Positions 36,650 to 55,504 of a stretch of DNA of 64,000 nucleotides are shown one piece after another. The position numbers and the translations under genes were made by a program. The DNA comes from Acidobacteriota bacterium (GTDB lineage Bacteria > Acidobacteriota > Blastocatellia > Pyrinomonadales > Pyrinomonadaceae): contig JAHBSG010000002.1 of assembly GCA_019639235.1 (NCBI GenBank), positions 202,279 through 266,278 on the forward strand. The letters are read 5' to 3'. Within the stretch, counting starts at the first letter, position 1; every line of letters starts with the position of its first letter. The notes beneath the pieces were generated by a model. It was given only the letters and a program-made list of their open reading frames with translations. It ran no database searches and was not told where the DNA came from.

Positions 36650-37068
36650 CTTCAGCCTTTGGGCAAGGCCGGTCCGGTGCTTTCATAGCTTCGGGCCGGC
36701 CGGGCCTTCGGTTTTGTTTGGAGTTTGAGAGGAACCCTGCTAAACTTAGAGGTTCAGCAGCGGTCGGCCGATTAGATCTCAGACCTTTCTGATAAACGCG
36801 TTCAGGGCAAGGGCCCGGCAGGGTAAAGGCGGCATTTTCTCTGCGGAGCCCGGTACATTTTGGAGAGTTGGTGTCTCTTTTTTTTCGCGGCACGCTCGTA
36901 ACAGAAAAAATCAGCTGAAAGCTGCTTAGAAAGCGGCCGGGGGATTGTTTGCCCTGGGCCGCAATTGGCGTCTCAGGACGAAAAAGCAGAAGGGAAGTCC
37001 CGGCTTCCGGCGTTCTTTAATAAGGCAAACATAAAGCATTTGCAGGCGAACTGCAACACTTTAACACC
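36650..37068 (+). other. rplL-rpoB gap with a terminator-like hairpin
   Basis: 419 bp without a gene. A hairpin AAGGCC/GGCCTT extended by CCGG pairing (about 36664-36708) is followed by CGGTTTTGTTT, which would act as the partial terminator usual between rplL and rpoB. A T8 stretch near 36879 follows TGTCTC. No heptamer element is seen here. Confidence 0.5.
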
Positions 37069-41523
<4,455 letters not shown>

Positions 41524-41540
41524 TCAGTCGGGGAAGACGC

Positions 41541-41618
41541 GGAAGTCTGGACTGTCTAGTAAGAACTAGGTGTCAATAGCAGCAGACTTCCAAACTTCCC
41601 GGACTTCCAAGACTGTCC
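41541..41618. repeat. Nonamer-type inverted repeat between rpoB and rpoC
   Basis: Left: GGAAGTCTG, GACTGTCTA (41541-41558). Right: CAGACTTCC, AAACTTCCC, GGACTTCCA, AGACTGTCC in 9-nt register (41583-41618). GGAAGTCTG pairs exactly with CAGACTTCC. It fills most of the 120-bp gap. Confidence 0.7.
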
Positions 41619-41643
41619 AGAGTGTCTGGACCACGGAGAAAAA

Positions 41644-45942
<4,299 letters not shown>

Positions 45943-45963
45943 TCGTTAGCTTTGCTCAAATTG

Positions 45964-45997
45964 AAAAGCCCCGGCGATCATCGCGTCGGGGCTTTTT
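45964..45997. terminator. Bidirectional terminator between rpoC and the M13 peptidase gene
   Basis: AAAAGCCCCG pairs with CGGGGCTTTTT around GCGATCATCGCGT. The A-run and T-run let it end both the rpoC operon and the convergent minus-strand gene. Confidence 0.9.
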
Positions 45998-46017
45998 CAA
46001 TTGAGTTGAGCTGAGGC

Positions 46018-48042
46018 TTACCAGATGGAACAGCGGTTCGCCCGGACCATCGGTTGGCTGGCCGAGCAACTGAATGCCTGCTGAAACTGCGGCATGTTCG
46101 AGAGCGGCCCGTTGACCCGCCACTTCGGCAGCGAATGCGGTCCGGTCTGCACCTGCCGCCGCTCCGCCTCGGGCGTGTATTTCCCGGCCCAGATCTGTCC
46201 CCAACCGAGGAAGAACCTTTGCTCGGGCGTGAATCCGTCGATCTCCGCCGGCCTCGGCTTGCCCTCAAGCGAACGCATAAATGCATCCCATGCAACACTT
46301 AGCCCGGCAAAATCGCCGATGTTCTCACCGAGTGCGAGGCGTCCCTGCATAAAGAGCCCCGGCTGTACCTCATAACCGTCCCACTGCTTGATAAGGCAGG
46401 CAGCCCGCTCTTCGAACTTCGCACGGTCGGTCGAGGTCCACCACATCTTGAGGTTGCCCTCAGCGTCGAACCGGCTGCCCTGGTCGTCAAACCCGTGGGT
46501 GATCTCGTGGCCGATGACACCGCCGATGGCGCCATAGTTGATCGCGTCGTCGGCATTGAAATTAAAGAAGGGCGGCTGAAGAATACCGGCCGGGAAGGTG
46601 ATCTCATTGTTCACCGGTGAGTAGGACGCGTTTACGGTCGAAGGCGTGAATCCCCATCGGGTCTTGTCACGCGGCTTGCCGAGGTCCTCAAAATTCCGCC
46701 GCACCTGAAATCGGTTCGCGGTCAACACATTTCCGGCAAATGACGCACGGCCGATCCTCAGTCCCTCGTAGCCGCGAAGCTTGTCCGGATACCCGATCTT
46801 CCGCTTAAAGGTCGAAAGCTTCGTCTGTGCTTCCTGTTTGGTCTCCGCACTCATCCATTCGAGGTTGTCGATGCGGTTCTTCATCGCGACCATCAGGTTG
46901 TCGATCAGCTCGTTCATCCGGTCCTTTGCCTCGGGCTTGAACTCGCGGCGGGCGTATTCCATACCGAGCGCTTCGCCAAGAATCCCGTTAACCGTTTGAA
47001 CGCAGGTCCGCCAACGCGGCTGCTGCTCTTTCTGCCCGCTCAGGTAGCGGCCGAAGAACTCGAAATTCGCATCGCGAAACTTCTTTGCGAGCGAGGATGC
47101 CGCCGAGTTGATCAGCATCCAGCGAAAATAGGTCTGCCAGTCACGAACCGGTGTCTCCACCATCATCGAATTGACGGCCTCAAAGAACTTCGCCGGAGCC
47201 ATATTGAACCGCTTTGCCGGGGCGATACCGCGGGCCCGCATATAGCTTGCCCAGGCAACGTTCGGGGCGGCCTGCTCGGCTTCGGCGAGGGTCACCATGT
47301 TGTAGCGGTTGTCCGGATTGCGAAGCTCGATCGGCGAGAGCGAGGCATTGGCAAGTGCCGTTTGCATCAGCATAACGGTGTTCGCATTCGCCTTTGCTTG
47401 CTCGGGCGTATCGCCGAGAAGCGTGAACATTTCCGCCACGTGATCGACGAATTTGCGCCGCGTCTCGATGGTCTTCGCGTCGGTATTCGTATAGTAATCG
47501 CGGTTCGGGAGGCTCAGTCCGCCCTGGTTGGCATTGATGATAACGGCGTTGGAATCCTTTAGGTCAGGGCCGGCCCCAAAGCCGAAGACCGACGGAATGC
47601 CGGCGTTGTGAAGCATCGCAAGCTGCCGGCGAACGTCTGCCGGGGAACGCATCGCCGCTATCTGGCGAAGCATCGGATCGATCGGCGATGTCCCGGCTTT
47701 CTCGATCGCGTCTTCGTCCATGCATGTTGAATAAAGATCGCCGATCAACTGCTGGTCGCTGCCGGTGCGGGCCTTTGCGGTCGAGGCGGTTTCAAGCACC
47801 TCGCGGAGAATCTGGTTATTCCGTTCGCCGAGGATGTTAAATGTGCCCCACCGGGCTTCGGAGGCCGGAATTTCTGTCGTCCGCAACCAGTTGCCGTTCA
47901 CATATTGATAGAAGTCGTTGCAGGGCGAAACGCTACGGTCCATCCGTGAGGTATCAAAGGCCGGAACGTCGGCAAACGCATTTATCGAGAAACTGAGAGC
48001 GACAGCGAACGCGAACACTGTACGCAGAGATCGAATGAACAT
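46018..48042 (-). CDS. Secreted M13 family zinc metallopeptidase (neprilysin/PepO-like)
   Basis: 674 residues with a signal peptide (MFIRSLRTVFAFAVALSFSI...AFA). Zinc ligands are H512, H516 (HEITHGFD) and E573 (GENIGDFAGL). NAVIINANQGG and NASYSPVNNEITFPAGILQP are family signatures. The C-terminus ends C-S-I-W, as in M13 enzymes. It hydrolyses peptides in the periplasm or outside the cell. An SD AGGAGA lies before the ATG. Confidence 0.93.
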   Translation of the reverse strand: MFIRSLRTVFAFAVALSFSINAFADVPAFDTSRMDRSVSPCNDFYQYVNGNWLRTTEIPASEARWGTFNILGERNNQILREVLETASTAKARTGSDQQLIGDLYSTCMDEDAIEKAGTSPIDPMLRQIAAMRSPADVRRQLAMLHNAGIPSVFGFGAGPDLKDSNAVIINANQGGLSLPNRDYYTNTDAKTIETRRKFVDHVAEMFTLLGDTPEQAKANANTVMLMQTALANASLSPIELRNPDNRYNMVTLAEAEQAAPNVAWASYMRARGIAPAKRFNMAPAKFFEAVNSMMVETPVRDWQTYFRWMLINSAASSLAKKFRDANFEFFGRYLSGQKEQQPRWRTCVQTVNGILGEALGMEYARREFKPEAKDRMNELIDNLMVAMKNRIDNLEWMSAETKQEAQTKLSTFKRKIGYPDKLRGYEGLRIGRASFAGNVLTANRFQVRRNFEDLGKPRDKTRWGFTPSTVNASYSPVNNEITFPAGILQPPFFNFNADDAINYGAIGGVIGHEITHGFDDQGSRFDAEGNLKMWWTSTDRAKFEERAACLIKQWDGYEVQPGLFMQGRLALGENIGDFAGLSVAWDAFMRSLEGKPRPAEIDGFTPEQRFFLGWGQIWAGKYTPEAERRQVQTGPHSLPKWRVNGPLSNMPQFQQAFSCSASQPMVRANRCSIW

Positions 48043-48114
48043 AGTTATCTCCTGAGGTATGGTGTGTTGCTAATAAATACGCGGAAAATGGCCTAACGGT
48101 TTCGCTTTTCGGGC

Positions 48115-48861
48115 CTATATGACCGGAATGAAGCTCCGCTCGACCCTCCGATGGAGTTCGCCTGCAAGCTCCTTTCGGTCGGTGCGGACGATCGGTTCCT
48201 CGCCGAAGGTCACCGTTGCCTCATAACCGCTCAGGGAGAACATCCGAAGCATGTGTTTGAGGAACGGCGTCTCGTCCCACCAACAGACGTAGTCGCTCGC
48301 CGGGCCTTCGCCGTCGGGTGTTCGGTAGCTGATCGCGGCGTATGAAACCGGAACGTCGCTCCGGGCCGCAAACTCAAAGAACGACGAGCGGAAGGGCAGC
48401 ACCTCTTCGCCCTTTGTGCTCGTGCCTTCAGGGAAAACAATTATCCCCTCGCCGCCGGAGAGCCGATCGATTATTTGGGACCCGGCCCGCGGAATGTCCC
48501 GCCGGTTGCCGCGGTTGATGAAGACCATTCCCATATCGCGCATCATCCGCCCGGCGAGGAACCAATCGGCAAGGTCGTGCTTGGCAACGAAAACCCCGCT
48601 CGCCGCCGCCCGAAGGATAGGGATATCGGCATAGCCGAGGTGATTTGCTGCGAGAAAAAAAGGTGCCTGCGGCGGTTCGCCGATCACATTTAGCCGAACG
48701 CCGGCGATGCGGATGAACGCCCGCGACCAAAGGCTAAAGGCCAACTGCCGCCAATATGTTTTATTCGGAATGAAAAATGAGGTGACCCACCACGAACTGT
48801 AGATACCGACCGATGCCATCGTAAAGGCCGCAAACCGGAGAATTGCGCGGATCTGGTTCAT
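48115..48861 (-). CDS. plsC: 1-acyl-sn-glycerol-3-phosphate acyltransferase
   Basis: 248 residues. NHLGYAD (H74, D79) is the catalytic HX4D motif and FPEGT (143-147) the phosphate-binding motif; INRGN lies between them. It makes phosphatidic acid from lysophosphatidic acid at the inner membrane, with one N-terminal membrane helix. Other PlsC-like acyltransferases, for example ornithine-lipid OlsA, look alike. Confidence 0.88.
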   Translation of the reverse strand: MNQIRAILRFAAFTMASVGIYSSWWVTSFFIPNKTYWRQLAFSLWSRAFIRIAGVRLNVIGEPPQAPFFLAANHLGYADIPILRAAASGVFVAKHDLADWFLAGRMMRDMGMVFINRGNRRDIPRAGSQIIDRLSGGEGIIVFPEGTSTKGEEVLPFRSSFFEFAARSDVPVSYAAISYRTPDGEGPASDYVCWWDETPFLKHMLRMFSLSGYEATVTFGEEPIVRTDRKELAGELHRRVERSFIPVI

Positions 48862-48904
48862 CGAAGTTGCGTGGAGGTACGTTGGGCTAAAGTGACAAAG
48901 CTTC

Positions 48905-49756
48905 TCAGGGTTCTTCGCGTTCGACTTTTGTGAAATTGTAACGCAGGAGCACGCGTGCGGGCAATGGCTTGCCGCTCCGCTCGCCCGGCCGCCAGTTCAT
49001 CGTGCGGATGGCTTTCTCAACCGAGCCCTCAAGCCCGTAACCGGCCCACCGGGTAAACTCGATGCGGGCGACGCGTCCCTCTGCGTCGATATCCACTTCG
49101 GCATCGACCGTCGCCTGCAGCCGAAACCGCGAAGCTTCGGCCGTGTATTCGGGCCGGATCCGGCGGTAAGGCATTGGAGCCCGAACACCCGCCGCCGAGG
49201 GCGTATCGATGATCACAAGGCCGGGAATTTCATCCGGCCCGTTGATCGAGACATCTTCCCGGATTGCCGCGGTGCCGCTCTCGCGGACGCGTGCGGCCAC
49301 CTCACCCGCGCGTTCTACAAGAGCCACGGCCGCCGCCTTTTCAGAGTCCATCTCAGCCGCGACGAGGAACCACTCGGCTAGCCGACCCGTTCGTGCACTA
49401 ACGACATACAGCGCGGCCGCGGCTTCGAAATACTTGTCGCGGCCGAACGCACTTCGCCGGATAACCTCGGCTTGGATAAGTACTATGACGTCCGCTCCGA
49501 TGACGCGGCCCGCCCGGCGGGCGTCTTCAGCCGTTTGGTTGAAAGGAGTTTCGATTCCGAGCGTGCCGAAAGCCGTTTCGGCCGCTAACCGATCGACCGC
49601 AGCGGAACCGAGCGAGCTGATGATGCTATCGGCGAACCGAGCGGAAAGCTCACTCTTGTCGGGAGCGATTACCGCAAAGCTGGCGGCAAACCCCGGCACC
49701 GCCGAAAGAAATATCACGGCCGCAAACGCCGCTAATGATACGCGGAAGATTTTCAT
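48905..49756 (-). CDS. Periplasmic protein with a TonB C-terminal-like domain
   Basis: 283 residues with a signal peptide (MKIFRVSLAAFAAVIFLSAV). The N-terminal half (SFAVIAPDKSELSARFADSI...GRVIGADVIVLIQAEVI) resembles a CsgG-like nucleotide-free fold. The C-terminal part, AEVDIDAEGRVARIEFTRWA and WRPGERSGKPLPARVLLRY, is a TonB-C-type domain. Without an N-terminal membrane anchor it is not a normal TonB. Its start overlaps the stop of the HD gene (4 nt), so the two are co-translated. Confidence 0.75.
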   Translation of the reverse strand: MKIFRVSLAAFAAVIFLSAVPGFAASFAVIAPDKSELSARFADSIISSLGSAAVDRLAAETAFGTLGIETPFNQTAEDARRAGRVIGADVIVLIQAEVIRRSAFGRDKYFEAAAALYVVSARTGRLAEWFLVAAEMDSEKAAAVALVERAGEVAARVRESGTAAIREDVSINGPDEIPGLVIIDTPSAAGVRAPMPYRRIRPEYTAEASRFRLQATVDAEVDIDAEGRVARIEFTRWAGYGLEGSVEKAIRTMNWRPGERSGKPLPARVLLRYNFTKVEREEP

Positions 49757-51036
49757 TTGCGGTGGTACAGGTCGGCGATCTCGCGGCGAAGCTCGTCCGG
49801 GAAGCAGAGCCGATGGATGCGATAGCCCTGCTGAAGCCCGCGGACGGCCGAGCTGACCTCCGATATCTCGCGGATCAGCGGATGTGCATATCCGTCCTCA
49901 ACGTAGATCAGATTCTTCGGCTTTTCCGGATCGGCGATGTAGAAATTGTGTTCAACGTCGCCTCCGGTATCCTCAAGCAGATAGTACTCGGGGTCGAGCC
50001 CGGCGGCGGCGATCGCCCCACGTGACCGCTCGACGAATTCGGTCCGCTCAGCTTCGGGCATATCGAGGTCAAGGGCCTTGAAGAGCTTCCGGTTGAGGAA
50101 CCTGAAGGCGAGATCGGCAAGCACCGCGTCGGCCGAACGCTGCCACTGCTTCACGTGGAAAATAAAGTCGGAATCATCGATAGCCAGATGCTCTTCAAGC
50201 AGCAGCTTCTTGCCCGAGAGAATCTTTTCGAAAGGCGTTCGGCTTGCGAACCATACGTCGCCGCCCTCGGCAAAGACCTTGAGAGCTCGTCTCAGGAGCG
50301 ATTTCAGGATCATCTCCGCTGCACGCAGGGTTCGATGAAAATAGACCTGGCGGAACATATAGTAGCGGGCCTGAAGGTAATCCTCGACTGCATAAATTCC
50401 CGGTGCCGAGACGTAAAGCTGATCCTCTTCGAGATTGATCTCAAGCGATTTCACGATCCATTCGAGGTCGTAAACGCCGTACTTTACGCCCGTCATTAGC
50501 GAGTCGCGAAGCAGGTAATCCATCCGGTCAACATCGAGCTGCGACGAGACGAGCTGAGCCAGAGCCATCGGCCGGAAGGTTCCCTGAATGATCGAAGCGA
50601 CCCGCCCGGGAAGTTCCGGGTCTGTTTCGGCGAGCACACGCCCAACACCGGTTTCCGGGCTGAGGACACTCTCGACAGTGAAGTCTTCGTGGTGGAAGCC
50701 AAGTATCGATTCGATTACGTGCGAGAATGCTCCGTGGCCAACGTCGTGGAGCAGAGTTGCGGCGAGAACGGCGGTCCGGTCGGCCGGCTCGATCGGATAC
50801 TTTTCACCGAGCCGCCAAATTATCCGCGAGGCGAGATGATAGGCACCGAGGCTGTGCGTGAACCGCGAGTGCTCGGCCCCCTGATAGGCAAAATGGGCAA
50901 GCCCGAGCTGACGCACCCGCCGCAGCCGCTGGAACTCAGGCGTATCGATCAGGCGAATGATCAACCGACCGTCCGGCTCATCGCCCCTGACGCGGATTAT
51001 ATTGTGAACCGGATCACGGTATATTCTTTCTGACAA
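49753..51036 (-). CDS. HD-domain phosphohydrolase, dGTPase-like
   Basis: 427 residues. The metal site is H61 (FTHSLGAYHLA), H97-D98 (LLHDVGHGAFSH) and a later Asp in QLVSSQLDVDRMDYLLRDS, as in the SAMHD1/YdhJ group of dNTP triphosphohydrolases. EFQRLRRVRQLG near residue 35 is typical of this group. The substrate is not proven. It diverges from the TPR gene at 51162. Confidence 0.88.
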   Translation of the reverse strand: MSERIYRDPVHNIIRVRGDEPDGRLIIRLIDTPEFQRLRRVRQLGLAHFAYQGAEHSRFTHSLGAYHLASRIIWRLGEKYPIEPADRTAVLAATLLHDVGHGAFSHVIESILGFHHEDFTVESVLSPETGVGRVLAETDPELPGRVASIIQGTFRPMALAQLVSSQLDVDRMDYLLRDSLMTGVKYGVYDLEWIVKSLEINLEEDQLYVSAPGIYAVEDYLQARYYMFRQVYFHRTLRAAEMILKSLLRRALKVFAEGGDVWFASRTPFEKILSGKKLLLEEHLAIDDSDFIFHVKQWQRSADAVLADLAFRFLNRKLFKALDLDMPEAERTEFVERSRGAIAAAGLDPEYYLLEDTGGDVEHNFYIADPEKPKNLIYVEDGYAHPLIREISEVSSAVRGLQQGYRIHRLCFPDELRREIADLYHRK

Positions 51037-51161
51037 TCGAAGGGCCCTCTCGCTTTAGAACATCATAATAGCAGATGCGCAATTTCTCTGCCGTATCGGC
51101 TTTTTTGGTGATATAATGCTCAGCACACCGCACGAAAATCGATAAAAGGTTGGAGGCCTTT

Positions 51162-52199
51162 ATGAAACCAACTCGTTATTTTTGCTCACCGATCTCGCTG
51201 GCTCGTATCGTAGTGCTCCCGGTTGTTATTTTTCTTCTATCTTCGGCGGCATACTCGCAAACCACCATCACGGGTACGGTATATGACAAGCAGCGTAATG
51301 CACTTCCGGACATCGATGTTGAATTGCTCGACAACTTTAACCGTTTGATCCTAAATGGCGGCCGAACTCGTACCGATGGGACCGGCAGGTATCAATTCAC
51401 AGGCCTCGCAGACGGCAACTACACCATCCGGGTTTACGCGTTCCGCTACGACCTTGAGGACCAGGAACAACGGATCGAGGTTTTTACCTCCAATGCTCGC
51501 GGAGGGCCGGGAGTCGGGTTCGAAACTCGAGACTTCTATCTGAGTCCAAAGAAAGGTGGGCTTCGGGACGCGGAGCTGAGTGTGATCTTTGCTCAGGATG
51601 TTCCGAAAGATGCCGAGCGAGCCTTTGCCGCGGCAGAGGATCATTTTAGGAAAGAGGATGCTTCGGCCGGTTTCCGTGAGCTCCAGAACGCCATTGGGAT
51701 CTTTCCTAATTATTTCAAGGCGCTAATGAGATTCGGTTCTGAACTTTATGCCAGGAAGCAATATATGGAGGCCGCTGCCGCGTTCATCAAGGCGGCCGAG
51801 GTAAATCAGAAGAGCGCAACTGCGATGTTCCTGCTCGGTAGCTCGCTCCACTATGCCGGGCCGGAGTACAACAAGGCCGCCAAGAGTGCTCTCGATCAGT
51901 CACTAAAAATGGCCCCGAACGCGGTTCAGGTGTTGCTAATGATGGGCAAGGTGCAGATCACCCTCGGCGATTATCAGCAAGCAGAGGTCTTCTTGCTTAG
52001 AGCAAAGAAGGCAAGCACGGTAAAGGTCCCGGAAATACACAAGGAACTTTCCCAGCTTTACGGCAATCACCTTAAGCGATACAAGGAGGCCGCTGACGAG
52101 CTTGAAAATTATCTCAAAGCAAGTAAGTTAAGCCAGGAAGATGAACGAAAGACCAAAGCGATAATCGCGAATCTCCGTCTCAAGGCTCAACAGAGCTGA
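51162..52199 (+). CDS. Secreted carboxypeptidase-regulatory-like plus TPR protein
   Basis: 345 residues from ATG 51162, 6 nt after GGAGG. A signal peptide ends at AAYSQ. Residues about 30-115 form a carboxypeptidase-regulatory-like beta-sandwich (TITGTVYDKQRNALPDIDVE, TDGTGRYQFTGLADGNYTIR). The rest is four to five TPR repeats (EYNKAAKSALDQSLKMAPNA, LGDYQQAEVFLLRAKKASTV). It probably serves as a periplasmic protein-interaction scaffold. TATAAT at 51112-51117 is a likely -10. A strong terminator follows. Confidence 0.82.
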   Translation: MKPTRYFCSPISLARIVVLPVVIFLLSSAAYSQTTITGTVYDKQRNALPDIDVELLDNFNRLILNGGRTRTDGTGRYQFTGLADGNYTIRVYAFRYDLEDQEQRIEVFTSNARGGPGVGFETRDFYLSPKKGGLRDAELSVIFAQDVPKDAERAFAAAEDHFRKEDASAGFRELQNAIGIFPNYFKALMRFGSELYARKQYMEAAAAFIKAAEVNQKSATAMFLLGSSLHYAGPEYNKAAKSALDQSLKMAPNAVQVLLMMGKVQITLGDYQQAEVFLLRAKKASTVKVPEIHKELSQLYGNHLKRYKEAADELENYLKASKLSQEDERKTKAIIANLRLKAQQS

Positions 52200-52222
52200 T
52201 AAGCAAGTTCCGGGCGACGAAT

Positions 52223-52255
52223 AAAGAGGCGGCCTTTGCGGGTCGCCTCTTTTTT
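52223..52255 (+). terminator. Terminator after the TPR gene
   Basis: AAAGAGGCG pairs with CGCCTCTTT, followed by T6. Confidence 0.88.
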
Positions 52256-52260
52256 ATCCA

Positions 52261-52290
52261 AAAAAAGGCCCGCCTCTTTCGAAGCGGGCC
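52261..52290 (-). terminator. Terminator of the Oar-like receptor gene
   Basis: GGCCCGC/GCGGGCC stem (52267-52273, 52284-52290). The A6 at 52261-52266 is the U-run of the minus-strand transcript. Confidence 0.88.
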
Positions 52291-52312
52291 AAACCTTCAT
52301 TCTTATCAGAGA

Positions 52313-55300
52313 TTAGAAGAAGAACTTGAAGCCGAAGCGAACTTCACGCGGAGCCTGATACGAGTTCGGCTGTCCGTACGTGTTGAACGCACCGGTCGTG
52401 GTTCCTACACGTGCATTCAGGTAATTCTGAATGTACTGTGCAACGCCGTTTCCAAGGAGGATCGTGTCAAATACACGGTTTTCCTGGAAACCACCTGAGT
52501 CGGTCGAAGCTCCGCACTCCGCGACCGGGCATCCGCCTGCGCGGAGCGTTGAGGCCGTGAAGTTGACGCTGCTGAGCGAGGACTGCAGTCCGAGGACGTT
52601 GTCTTCGTCAAACAGGTTGCGGAACTGAATGAACGGCTCGATGGTATAGCGTCCGTCGCGGCCGAACTTGTACCGGTGGCTGACAAAGAGGTCAGTTTCC
52701 GAGAACATTTCGGTGCGGCCGAGATCGCCACGTCCATTGAGGATCGCCGACGTAACGCTGTAAAGCGAAACGAGGGTGGTGATCGGGGTTCCCGACTGGA
52801 AGGTCGTGAAGGCCGAAACGGTCGTCACGTTGTCGGTGCGGCCATTCCAGTTGAAGCTGTAGCCACCGAACGCCTTGAAGACGTGCGGACGGTCAGTTGC
52901 CAGCTTTCCGTTCTCCGGCTCGCCGGTCATGGTGTAACCCATGAACGGAAGGTCGAAGAAGCGGTTTACGTTCGGGCTGGTGCGGCCGGCTTCATCCGAG
53001 CTAGCGAGACCCGAGTAGTTTCCGAAGAGACGGCTCCAGGTGTAGCTGGCATTGAAGAACCATTTGGTCGCACGCTTGTCAACGCGAACCTCGACTGCGT
53101 CGTACTTACGTTCGGCATCGATACACGGGCGTCCGGCTTCCTGCGAGATCTGGCAGGTGAGGCCGCGGCCGGGGTTACCGATGATGTAAGCTTCCGAACC
53201 GGCAGCGTTGAATACGCCTACGTCCTCAACAGCACGGTCAACCTGCTTATGGGTGTAACGGCCGCTGAGAAGGAAGTTGTTGCCAAGCTGACGCTCGATA
53301 CCGAAGGTCCACTCGCTCTGGCGAGCGGCAACGATGTCCGGATCAACTGCACCGGTTTCGAAGATATCGGCACCGGCAAGGTTGGTCGGGATACGGAAGT
53401 CGAACTGGCAGACCGAATAGCCCGGTCCGCCCACGATCGGGCAGGTTCCGCCGAGTTCATCCGCGCGACCACCGAGAATGTTGCCGATGTTGTAGCTGGT
53501 GTAAAGTACACCACGCGACGGGAACAGCTCGAAGTAATCGCGGCGGAAGAAGTCACCGCCAAACGAACCGCGGGGCAGTTCATATTTGAAGCGGTCATAG
53601 AACCAACCGTAGCTGGCAAAGAGTTTTGTCTTGCCATCACCGGTCAGGTCGAACGCTGCACCAAGACGCGGAGCGACCTTGTCGCCCCAGCCGAATTTGA
53701 TCGATTCGCCCTGTTCGCTGAAGCTCGGAACGTTCTCATCTTCGATGCGAACACCAAGGTTGAGCGTCAAACGGCGAGCGATCTGCCATGAGTCTTGGAC
53801 GAAAAGAGCCTGGTTACGGCTTGAGGCCGAACCGACCGTACCGAACCGCTGGAAGAGGCCTGAGCCAATGTTGCCGGCGGTCGGGGTGACCGGAACGCCA
53901 AGAGCGTCGATCGGCACACCGTAGTAAAGAACTACATAACCGCGATCGGCGTAACCGGAATCGACCTCGTTCGAGATACGGTTCCACTGATAACCGAACT
54001 TCAGGTTGTGCGTTCCGCCTGCTTCGATGCCGACGAAAGCGGCATCAATGTCAAACGTTGTACGCGTCGAAGCATCAAAGTTCGTGATGCTGTTAGCACC
54101 AGTATTGAAGCCTGCGTTACAGCCCGCTTCTGGCGGCGGAGCACCGGAGGTCGAGCAAAGGTAACGGGTAACACGCGGAAGGCCATATGATCCGAGCTTC
54201 TCATTAAGGAAGTTGCGGCCCGCACGAGCGTTAAGCACGAAGTTACTGGTCGGCGTCCAGGTTACCTGGCCATTGACCGCGTTGCCGTTCTGGCGTCCGC
54301 CCTGGATGGCGCGCTGCGAGGCGGTGAAAGAAGGGCTTCCAGAAAGACCTTCGGTCGAACCCGGAAGCGAGCCCTTGTCGATGATCGGGTTCCAAAGGAA
54401 CGAACCGAACATGCGAATCTTGCTCGTCGGCTGGGCATCAAGCCGGAAGAAGGACTGTTGGATCGTACGAGTTTGCGAAAACCGCTCCGTGCTGGTTACA
54501 ACGCGGGTGTTTGGGTTCGACGAACTGAAATAGTCAATCGTGATGTCGCTCTCAAATATCTGCGGAGCATATGCAGCCGAGAACCAGAGGCGATCCTTGA
54601 CGACCGGGCCGCTGAAGCTGGCAACCGGGAAGAATCCCGTGCCGCCGAACTTGGGCGGGGTGAACTGCTCGAAACCACCCGGCGTGTTGTTCGTCAGGTA
54701 ACGGTTAAGAGCGGGACGGGGGTTGCCGGCCATAGACTGCGGTTCGAACGAAACGCCGAAATTTCCGCGCCATTGGTTGTTGCCGCCAACCGTAACAACG
54801 TTGACCACACCGCCCGTTGCTCCGCCGTATTCGGCTTCGAAACCGGTCGATTTGATCTGCACTTCCTGAAGAAGCTCGAACGGAAGGTTGTTGTTGGTGT
54901 TAAGAGTACCGGTACGGAAGTTCGTGACTTCCTGTCCGTCAACAACGAATACATTCTCAGAGCCCGAAGCACCGTCAACCTGGAAGCCGCCCGAGAGAGC
55001 CTCAGGGCGAACGTTCGGAGCGATCTTCAAAAGCGAAGAGAACTGCGTTCCCTTCGGCAGGTTGTTGATCGTTTCTTTGGTAATGTTGGTGTCGATCTTG
55101 GTATCGGTGATGTCGACCTGGACGTTGCTGTCGGCTACGACCTCAACGTCGACGGTCGTTCCGGCAACATCAAGAGCTGTGCTGATCGATGCCGCACGGT
55201 CAACGACGACCGTTACGTTTGCGATCCTATCCGCGAAATTCGGTGCTTTGACCGTTACGCGATAGGTTCCCGGAGGCACGTTCGGAATGTTGATGTAACC

Positions 55301-55504
55301 GCTAGCATTGGCATTGACCGTGCGGCTATAGCCGGTGGTCGTACCAGTGCTTTCAACGGTCACGGTAGCATTGGGAACAACGGCGTTGTTCCTGTCCGTG
55401 ATCGTGCCTTCAATACTGCCTGAAGTGCCTTGCGCAAATGCCGCTGCCGCAAAGCAGAGCATAAAAGCGAAGACGGAGGCAAAATGCTTGAAGTTCTTTA
55501 TCAT
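52313..55504 (-). CDS. Oar-type TonB-dependent receptor with carboxypeptidase-regulatory domain
   Basis: 1063 residues from ATG 55504, 6 nt after AGGAG; the in-frame ATG at 55525 lies upstream of this SD. A signal peptide ends in AAAAFAQ. Residues about 25-110 are the regulatory-like sandwich (GSIEGTITDRNNAVVPNATV), followed by a plug domain (ITKETINNLPKGTQFSSLLK) and a 22-strand barrel whose last residue is Phe (RFGFKFFF). It should import a large or unusual substrate using TonB energy. No ExbBD or substrate gene is adjacent. The barrel is rich in SG/GG loops. Confidence 0.9.
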   Translation of the reverse strand: MIKNFKHFASVFAFMLCFAAAAFAQGTSGSIEGTITDRNNAVVPNATVTVESTGTTTGYSRTVNANASGYINIPNVPPGTYRVTVKAPNFADRIANVTVVVDRAASISTALDVAGTTVDVEVVADSNVQVDITDTKIDTNITKETINNLPKGTQFSSLLKIAPNVRPEALSGGFQVDGASGSENVFVVDGQEVTNFRTGTLNTNNNLPFELLQEVQIKSTGFEAEYGGATGGVVNVVTVGGNNQWRGNFGVSFEPQSMAGNPRPALNRYLTNNTPGGFEQFTPPKFGGTGFFPVASFSGPVVKDRLWFSAAYAPQIFESDITIDYFSSSNPNTRVVTSTERFSQTRTIQQSFFRLDAQPTSKIRMFGSFLWNPIIDKGSLPGSTEGLSGSPSFTASQRAIQGGRQNGNAVNGQVTWTPTSNFVLNARAGRNFLNEKLGSYGLPRVTRYLCSTSGAPPPEAGCNAGFNTGANSITNFDASTRTTFDIDAAFVGIEAGGTHNLKFGYQWNRISNEVDSGYADRGYVVLYYGVPIDALGVPVTPTAGNIGSGLFQRFGTVGSASSRNQALFVQDSWQIARRLTLNLGVRIEDENVPSFSEQGESIKFGWGDKVAPRLGAAFDLTGDGKTKLFASYGWFYDRFKYELPRGSFGGDFFRRDYFELFPSRGVLYTSYNIGNILGGRADELGGTCPIVGGPGYSVCQFDFRIPTNLAGADIFETGAVDPDIVAARQSEWTFGIERQLGNNFLLSGRYTHKQVDRAVEDVGVFNAAGSEAYIIGNPGRGLTCQISQEAGRPCIDAERKYDAVEVRVDKRATKWFFNASYTWSRLFGNYSGLASSDEAGRTSPNVNRFFDLPFMGYTMTGEPENGKLATDRPHVFKAFGGYSFNWNGRTDNVTTVSAFTTFQSGTPITTLVSLYSVTSAILNGRGDLGRTEMFSETDLFVSHRYKFGRDGRYTIEPFIQFRNLFDEDNVLGLQSSLSSVNFTASTLRAGGCPVAECGASTDSGGFQENRVFDTILLGNGVAQYIQNYLNARVGTTTGAFNTYGQPNSYQAPREVRFGFKFFF